Below, piece after piece: positions 28,826-33,616 of a stretch of 33,616 nucleotides of DNA. The DNA comes from Burkholderiales bacterium (GTDB taxonomy: Bacteria; Pseudomonadota; Gammaproteobacteria; Burkholderiales; SG8-41). Both the position numbers and the translations under genes were made by a program. Within the stretch, counting starts at the first letter, position 1, and every line of letters begins with the position of its first letter. The stretch covers positions 1-33,616 of the forward strand of contig JAIESJ010000285.1 in assembly GCA_019746155.1 (NCBI GenBank), read 5' to 3'. The notes under the pieces were generated by a model, which saw nothing but the letters and a program-made list of their open reading frames with translations, made no database searches and had not been told where the DNA came from.

Positions 28826-29646
28826 GTAATTAATGAATTTCGCCAAAAATTGAAAAGGCGGATTTTCAGTTTCGGTGGAACCAACCAAACCGAAATGTAG
28901 TGGGCGACGTTGTATATCCAATCGCCGGCGGTCATTTTGTAGCTGGCAGATTTGGAATACTTCCGACGTATCTCCAACGTGCTCAATTCCATTTTTTTTA
29001 ATCGCGTAAACGTTGCCGAAGAAGGATTCTCACGATATCGCACCAATACTTCAGGTATATTGGCTAGTTTGTAATGCTCACCAATTCTGAAAGTCATATC
29101 AATGTCTTCAGCGGGTGGGAAACGCAAGTTGTAAGGCCCCGCAAGCAAAAGCGCCTCTCTACGCACCATGGCAGCTGGTTGCGCAATAGGCGAATAACGA
29201 AAGATGCAGCGGCGCAGATCCCCGTCGTCCTGTGGGTATTTTCTCACGCCGATTACCGTATCGTCGTCATGAAAAATCTCGATATAGGCACCAACAATTC
29301 CTACATGAGGATTTTCTTCCATAAACCGGTATTGTTTTTCTAGCCGTTGTGGGAATGAAATATCATCGGCGTCCTGCCAAGCAAGATATTTACCTCTTGC
29401 CAATTCAACACCGCGATTGCGATTCCCGGCTATGCCCAAATTCATTTCATTGCGATAAGGTCGAATTCGGTTATCGCATTCAGCATAATGTGCAACTATT
29501 TCCCATGTCCGATCAGTTGAACAGTCGTCAATAACGATCGCCTCAAAATTGGAAAACGTCTGCGCTAAAATGCTATCAAGTGCGGCCTGCAAATATTTTT
29601 CGGCGTTATATGCCGGAATTACGATGGATATTGGCACACCGCTCAT
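28822..29646 (-). CDS. Glycosyltransferase family 2
   Basis: 274 aa; 'ISIVIPAYNAEKYLQAALDSILAQTFSNFEAIVIDDCSTDRTWEI', 'LAWQDADDISFPQRLEKQ'. Confidence 0.95.
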   Translation of the reverse strand: MSGVPISIVIPAYNAEKYLQAALDSILAQTFSNFEAIVIDDCSTDRTWEIVAHYAECDNRIRPYRNEMNLGIAGNRNRGVELARGKYLAWQDADDISFPQRLEKQYRFMEENPHVGIVGAYIEIFHDDDTVIGVRKYPQDDGDLRRCIFRYSPIAQPAAMVRREALLLAGPYNLRFPPAEDIDMTFRIGEHYKLANIPEVLVRYRENPSSATFTRLKKMELSTLEIRRKYSKSASYKMTAGDWIYNVAHYISVWLVPPKLKIRLFNFWRNSLIT

Positions 29647-29719
29647 GCTTCATCGCTCCCATTCTTAATCTTATTTTATTTCAGTAGTGTCCCAACGTTG
29701 CTCGAACAGATTCAACTGA

Positions 29720-30106
29720 TTAGCAGAAATCAAGACTTGGAGATGTCTTGACATAAGAACGGAAGGGCGCGATGCCCGTCCCGGTTGCGATGAATAGATA
29801 GCGCCTGTCCGATACGGATTCCTGGAGACAGAATTCCCCGTAAGGCCCGCCGATCTCGACTTCATCGCCCACCCGCACATTTCGCAGGGCCGCACTCACC
29901 ACGCCCCGTTCGACCCTGCGGATGAGGAAATCAAGGTAAGGATCCTCGGCACCGGAATACATGGAATACTCGCGGTTGACGCCGAGGCCTTTCGGCCCCA
30001 CGCTGAAGCACTGACCGGCACGGATGGGAACCGCGGGCCGCTCGGTACGCAGGCGAAAGGTGCTCTCAGTGAGATGCTCTATTTCCAGCACTTTATAGAT
30101 ATTCAT
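29720..30106 (-). pseudogene. 3'-truncated FAD/NAD-binding oxidoreductase (ferredoxin-NADP reductase-like)
   Basis: 'IRAGQCFSVGPKGLGVNREYSMYSGAED', 'VGDEVEIGGPYGEF', 'YLFIATGTGIAPFRSYVKTSPSLDFC*': FAD domain complete, NAD domain cut off just after it starts. Confidence 0.75.
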
Positions 30107-30109
30107 TTT

Positions 30110-30264
30110 CTACCGATTGGATAATACTCCAGTCCTTGATCCTTGACTGAATACGGCTCGTACAGGTTGCGGCCATCGAAGATCATCGGGTCGTAGGCGG
30201 TCACGGTGGCGCCGCGCGCCCGCAACGCAATGTTCCTGCCGGAGAGGTCGTTGCTTATTTTCAC
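30110..30264 (-). pseudogene. C-terminal remnant of a UDP-glucose 6-dehydrogenase-like protein
   Basis: '...ARGATVTAYDPMIFDGRNLYEPYSVKDQGLEYYPIGR*' matches the usual extreme C-terminus of UDPGDH ('VIFDGRNLYdP...G..YY.IGR'); the N-terminal bulk is absent. Confidence 0.65.
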
Positions 30265-30541
30265 AAAAAACCCCCTGAAAGTTTATAAGTTACCGAGCAT
30301 TGCAGGCGCGCATAAGCACGCGGTTGAATCCGGCGCCGCATCCCGCTTCGGGGAGCCGGTGTAACGCGGAGCAGGGGCCCCGTTTGCGGGGATGCGACCG
30401 TGGAACCGGCGGTGAGCGCGTCGACATCGGCTTTATGCGCGTCTCCGGGGTCAGATCCCCAGAGGGGCCCCTCTTCCGCCCTACGACGCGCCACCATTGG
30501 CCAAGGCCAACGGCACCTGCTCCGCCCTCCGCGGGCGTGCC

Positions 30542-30692
30542 GGGATGGGGGTGGGTAATCCTTTCCGTGCCATTGGCACATTTCTCACCTTCCCCTTCAA
30601 GGGGAAGGCTGGGATGGGGGTGGGGCTGCCTTGCCGATTCCACGCCTCTTCCAACCCCATCCCCACCCTAACCCTCCCCTTGAAGGGGAGGG
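30542..30692. repeat. Composite palindromic repeat unit (69 bp) plus an inverted partner copy
   Basis: GGGATGGGGGTGGG at 30542 and 30611 (69 bp apart) around GTGCCATTGGCAC and CCTTCCCCTTCAAGGGGAAGG (30588-30608); then inverted CCCCATCCCCACCCTAACCCTCCCCTTGAAGGGGAGGG. Confidence 0.9.
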
Positions 30693-30751
30693 AAGCAGTT
30701 CATCTAATTCACGTCGCCGCGTTCCATGACCACCCCAGCCTCCCCTTGAAA

Positions 30752-31702
30752 TCAGGCCCGCCCGATGATAGTGCGGAAATATTCGATTGTTTTGCGTAAA
30801 CCCTCATCTAGCTTTATTTCGGGCTGCCACCCAAGCTTTTCTTTTGCCATGGAAATATCCGGCTGCCTTTGCCTGGGATCGTCTTGCGGAAGAGCCTTAT
30901 GCACAATCCGGCTTTTGCTTTCCGGTATTAACGCAAGGACTTTTTCCGCCAGTTCCTTGATGGTGAATTCATCCGGGTTGCCGATATTGACCGGGCCGAC
31001 AAAACCTTCTTCATTATTCATCATGCGGACCATGCCTTCGACGAGATCGTCAATGTATTGAAAGCTCCGGGTCTGCGAGCCGTCGCCGTAGATCGTAATG
31101 TCATGGTTCCGCAGGGCCTGGACGATGAAGTTGGACACTACCCTGCCGTCGTTCGGGTGCATGTTCGGACCGAAGGTATTGAAGATTCGCACGACGCGGA
31201 TTTCGAGCTTGTGTTGGCGGTAGTAGTCAAAAAACAGGGTTTCCGCGCAGCGCTTCCCCTCGTCGTAGCAAGCGCGGGGGCCGATCGGATTGACCCGTCC
31301 CCAGTAGGTTTCGGGCTGGGGATGTATTTCCGGGTCACCGTAAACTTCGCTGGTCGATGCCTGCAAGATACGCGCCTTGGTGCGCTTGGCGAGACCGAGC
31401 ATGTTGATGGCGCCATGCACCGAGGTTTTCGTGGTTTGCACAGGGTCAAACTGATAGTGAATCGGCGAGGCGGGACAGGCGAGGTTGTATATTTGATTTA
31501 CTTCCACATAAAGCGGGAACGTGACGTCATGCCGCAAAAACTCGAATTTATGGTTATCGAACAAATCAATAATGTTGTCTTTGCTACCGGTAAAAAGATT
31601 ATCGACGCACAGAACATCATGCCCCTCAGCCAGCAACCGCCGGCACAGGTGTGACCCGATAAAGCCCGCTCCTCCGGTAACCAGTATTCTCTTGCTCTGC
31701 AT
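30752..31702 (-). CDS. uxs: UDP-glucuronic acid decarboxylase (UDP-xylose synthase)
   Basis: '[40 protein letters not shown]', '[36 protein letters not shown]', '[26 protein letters not shown]'. Start probably ATG 31702 ([11 protein letters not shown]). Confidence 0.93.
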   Translation of the reverse strand: MQSKRILVTGGAGFIGSHLCRRLLAEGHDVLCVDNLFTGSKDNIIDLFDNHKFEFLRHDVTFPLYVEVNQIYNLACPASPIHYQFDPVQTTKTSVHGAINMLGLAKRTKARILQASTSEVYGDPEIHPQPETYWGRVNPIGPRACYDEGKRCAETLFFDYYRQHKLEIRVVRIFNTFGPNMHPNDGRVVSNFIVQALRNHDITIYGDGSQTRSFQYIDDLVEGMVRMMNNEEGFVGPVNIGNPDEFTIKELAEKVLALIPESKSRIVHKALPQDDPRQRQPDISMAKEKLGWQPEIKLDEGLRKTIEYFRTIIGRA

Positions 31703-31720
31703 TACCTCTCCCCTCTGCAC

Positions 31721-33010
31721 TCATGACCTCCGAAATTCCCGCCACAATACTCCATAACCGAGGATCGCGAGCAACAGTCCGCTGGCCCCCATCACGGCAA
31801 CGACCATTTGCAGGGAGTCATGATAAAAATAAATTGCCGTTAACTGTAACGGCGCGGTAAAAACGAACAGGTATGCAAAAAGCACACGACCCTTGGCAAT
31901 CAGGAAATATTCGGCCACCATGACCAATGCCATGGGCAGAATTGCAAAGCCGAAGAATTTGAGCACCTCCCCGGCGCCACGATAATCCTCGCCGTACAAC
32001 AACACAATTATTTCCTCGCCAAACAGAAAATAGAAAACCGCCCCGGCGCCGCACAGCACGGCCGTCAACCCGACCGCTTGCAGCAACAAATGCGCACTAC
32101 TTTGACCACGCGTGTGGTTTTCCGCCACCATGGGAAACAGCGCCAATGCAAATCCGCCCGGCAAGTACATCACCGCCTTGCCCAAAATCGACGCCGCCGC
32201 ATACAATCCAGCCTCGTGCGCGGGGAAGTAATAATTCACCAGCACCATATCGAGCTGGGTCATGGCCGCGAAGGCGGCATTGGCGGTTAACACCGGCAGC
32301 GCCGGTCGGATGGACAAATGCGCCGCTAGATAGGGCTTGTTCCGCCCTCGCGCCAACGGCCGGTAAAGGGCGCCATAGGTAATAAACCACATCGCGAGCG
32401 AGGTAAGGACCACGCCGCCCACCGCGCCCGTCAAGCCATAACCCAGCCAGACCAGCACAACCGAAAAGATGATCTTGAGCATAACGCCCAGCACCCCGCT
32501 CGCAGAAAACCAGATAAAGCGCTGGAGCCCTTGCAGAAAGGCATTGTTGATGACGGGCAGAAAAGTCAGAAACAGCAGCGCTCCGAGAAGATACACCGGT
32601 ATGACGCTGGGCGCCTTCAGATAGGACTGGACTTGCGGCGCGAAAAGCAGATAGATGCCTAGAAGGAGCGCCCCAATGGCGGCAGTGCGAATATTGATCG
32701 AATAATAGAAATGGGAAATGCTGCCGGCATCCTGCCTGGCGCGGTATTCCGATACTTTGCGCGACACCACCATCATCAATGTGCCCAGCGGTGTGTTGAA
32801 CACGGCGAAAAACGCCATCATGGCGCTGAAGAGGCCGTATTCCTGGGTGCTGAGCATGCGTCCCATGAGCACGTGAAACACATAGCCCAGGATGCCGCCG
32901 GCGATGCTGCCGACGAACAGCCAGGCGCTGGCGCGTGCGAGCTTGCTGAAAAACAGACCCGCAACGCGGCGATAGAGCGATGCGCGGGGCTGTTCCGCGG
33001 CCACGCTCAT
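31721..33010 (-). CDS. Oligosaccharide flippase / polysaccharide biosynthesis protein (Wzx/MATE-like)
   Basis: 429 aa polytopic; 'GSIAGGILGYVFHVLMGRMLSTQEYGLFSAMMAFFAVFNTPLGTLMMVVSRKVSEY' typical of the polysaccharide flippase family. Confidence 0.88.
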   Translation of the reverse strand: MSVAAEQPRASLYRRVAGLFFSKLARASAWLFVGSIAGGILGYVFHVLMGRMLSTQEYGLFSAMMAFFAVFNTPLGTLMMVVSRKVSEYRARQDAGSISHFYYSINIRTAAIGALLLGIYLLFAPQVQSYLKAPSVIPVYLLGALLFLTFLPVINNAFLQGLQRFIWFSASGVLGVMLKIIFSVVLVWLGYGLTGAVGGVVLTSLAMWFITYGALYRPLARGRNKPYLAAHLSIRPALPVLTANAAFAAMTQLDMVLVNYYFPAHEAGLYAAASILGKAVMYLPGGFALALFPMVAENHTRGQSSAHLLLQAVGLTAVLCGAGAVFYFLFGEEIIVLLYGEDYRGAGEVLKFFGFAILPMALVMVAEYFLIAKGRVLFAYLFVFTAPLQLTAIYFYHDSLQMVVAVMGASGLLLAILGYGVLWREFRRS

Positions 33011-33534
33011 TGTCGGCCGGCTTTCTCTTCAAAATTCAGCCGCTCACGGACAACATAAAGCGGCCGGTTGATCACCTCGGTGTGAATGGTGCCGATATAC
33101 AGCGCCACCAAACCAATGGCCATGAGCACGATGCCGATGAGGAAGGTGTTGGTCACTACGACGATAGCGAGCGGCGTATAGGCCCCGTTATCGCTAAAAA
33201 AATAGGAGCCCAGCATCCAGGCCAGCAGCAAGCCGCTTACAGTAGTAATGAATATACCCAGGTAGCCGGCCAACCGCAGCGGCCATAAGGAAAACGCGGT
33301 GATACTGTTAATGGCAAGTTGCCAGAGCTTGGCGAAGGAATAGCCGGCAGCGCCGTCGTTGCGGGCATTCGCATGAAACCGGACATAGACCTTCCGGAAG
33401 CCCAGCCAGTCCATGATACCTCTGAACAAGCGATTGCGCTCGGTAATATGGCGAAAGGCGGCAACGACTTTTTTATCGTAGAGCCGGAAATCCGTGGTCT
33501 GCGAAACCATGTTGAGGCCGGATATTTTGGACAT
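33007..33534 (-). CDS. GtrB/DPM1-like glycosyltransferase, C-terminal part with two TM helices
   Basis: 'TTDFRLYDKKVVAAFRHITERNRLFRGIMDWLGFRKVYVRFHANARNDGAAGYSFAKLWQLAINSITAFSLWPLRLAGYLG'. ATG 33534 follows an upstream in-frame TAA; stop overlaps the flippase start (ATGA). The catalytic N-terminal region is not visible in this frame. Confidence 0.75.
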   Translation of the reverse strand: MSKISGLNMVSQTTDFRLYDKKVVAAFRHITERNRLFRGIMDWLGFRKVYVRFHANARNDGAAGYSFAKLWQLAINSITAFSLWPLRLAGYLGIFITTVSGLLLAWMLGSYFFSDNGAYTPLAIVVVTNTFLIGIVLMAIGLVALYIGTIHTEVINRPLYVVRERLNFEEKAGRQ

Positions 33535-33616
33535 CAGCCCACTCTTGTCCAAAACAGCTTATGACGACGGGCCATCCGAAGGTGTAGGGTATGGGTGCAT
33601 CGCCAAACGCACTTTT

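Noticed and set aside
1-33616. tRNA or rRNA genes
   Set aside because: No recognisable tRNA cloverleaf or rRNA signature was noticed by eye; a tRNAscan/Rfam run would be needed to exclude them.

Overview
The window is dominated by a roughly 30 kb surface or extracellular polysaccharide locus, transcribed almost entirely on the minus strand (about 3.9-33.6 kb). It includes: an SDR epimerase; GT4, GT2 and CgeB-like glycosyltransferases; GDP-L-fucose synthase and GDP-mannose 4,6-dehydratase; two GT-C-like polytopic proteins; two SGNH hydrolases (one frameshifted); a carbamoyltransferase / DUF5989-like / SxtJ-like module next to a secreted glycoside-hydrolase-like protein; two methyltransferases; a UDP-glucuronate decarboxylase; a Wzx-like flippase; and the C-terminal part of a GtrB-like GT2. 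The left flank carries the start of a probable IS5-type transposase (very short), a DUF433/DUF5615 toxin-antitoxin-like pair with a frameshifted toxin, and an M3 oligopeptidase (PrlC). Mobile and repeat structure is rich: (i) an ISL3-family insertion sequence with recognisable TIRs and an exact 8-bp target duplication; (ii) a ~116-bp MITE-like element with perfect TIRs in a CTAG/TA site; (iii) a dispersed family of G/C-rich palindromic repeats (core CCTTCCCCTTNAAGGGGAAGG) built into ~69-72 bp composite units with two hairpins. The most intriguing structure is a DUF559 endonuclease-like ORF bracketed by two arrays of these units in opposite orientation, with the ORF's C-terminal tail and stop codon supplied by the repeat. 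This resembles a REP/RAYT-like repeat-nuclease association. All family assignments are from reading the translations; no database search was run.
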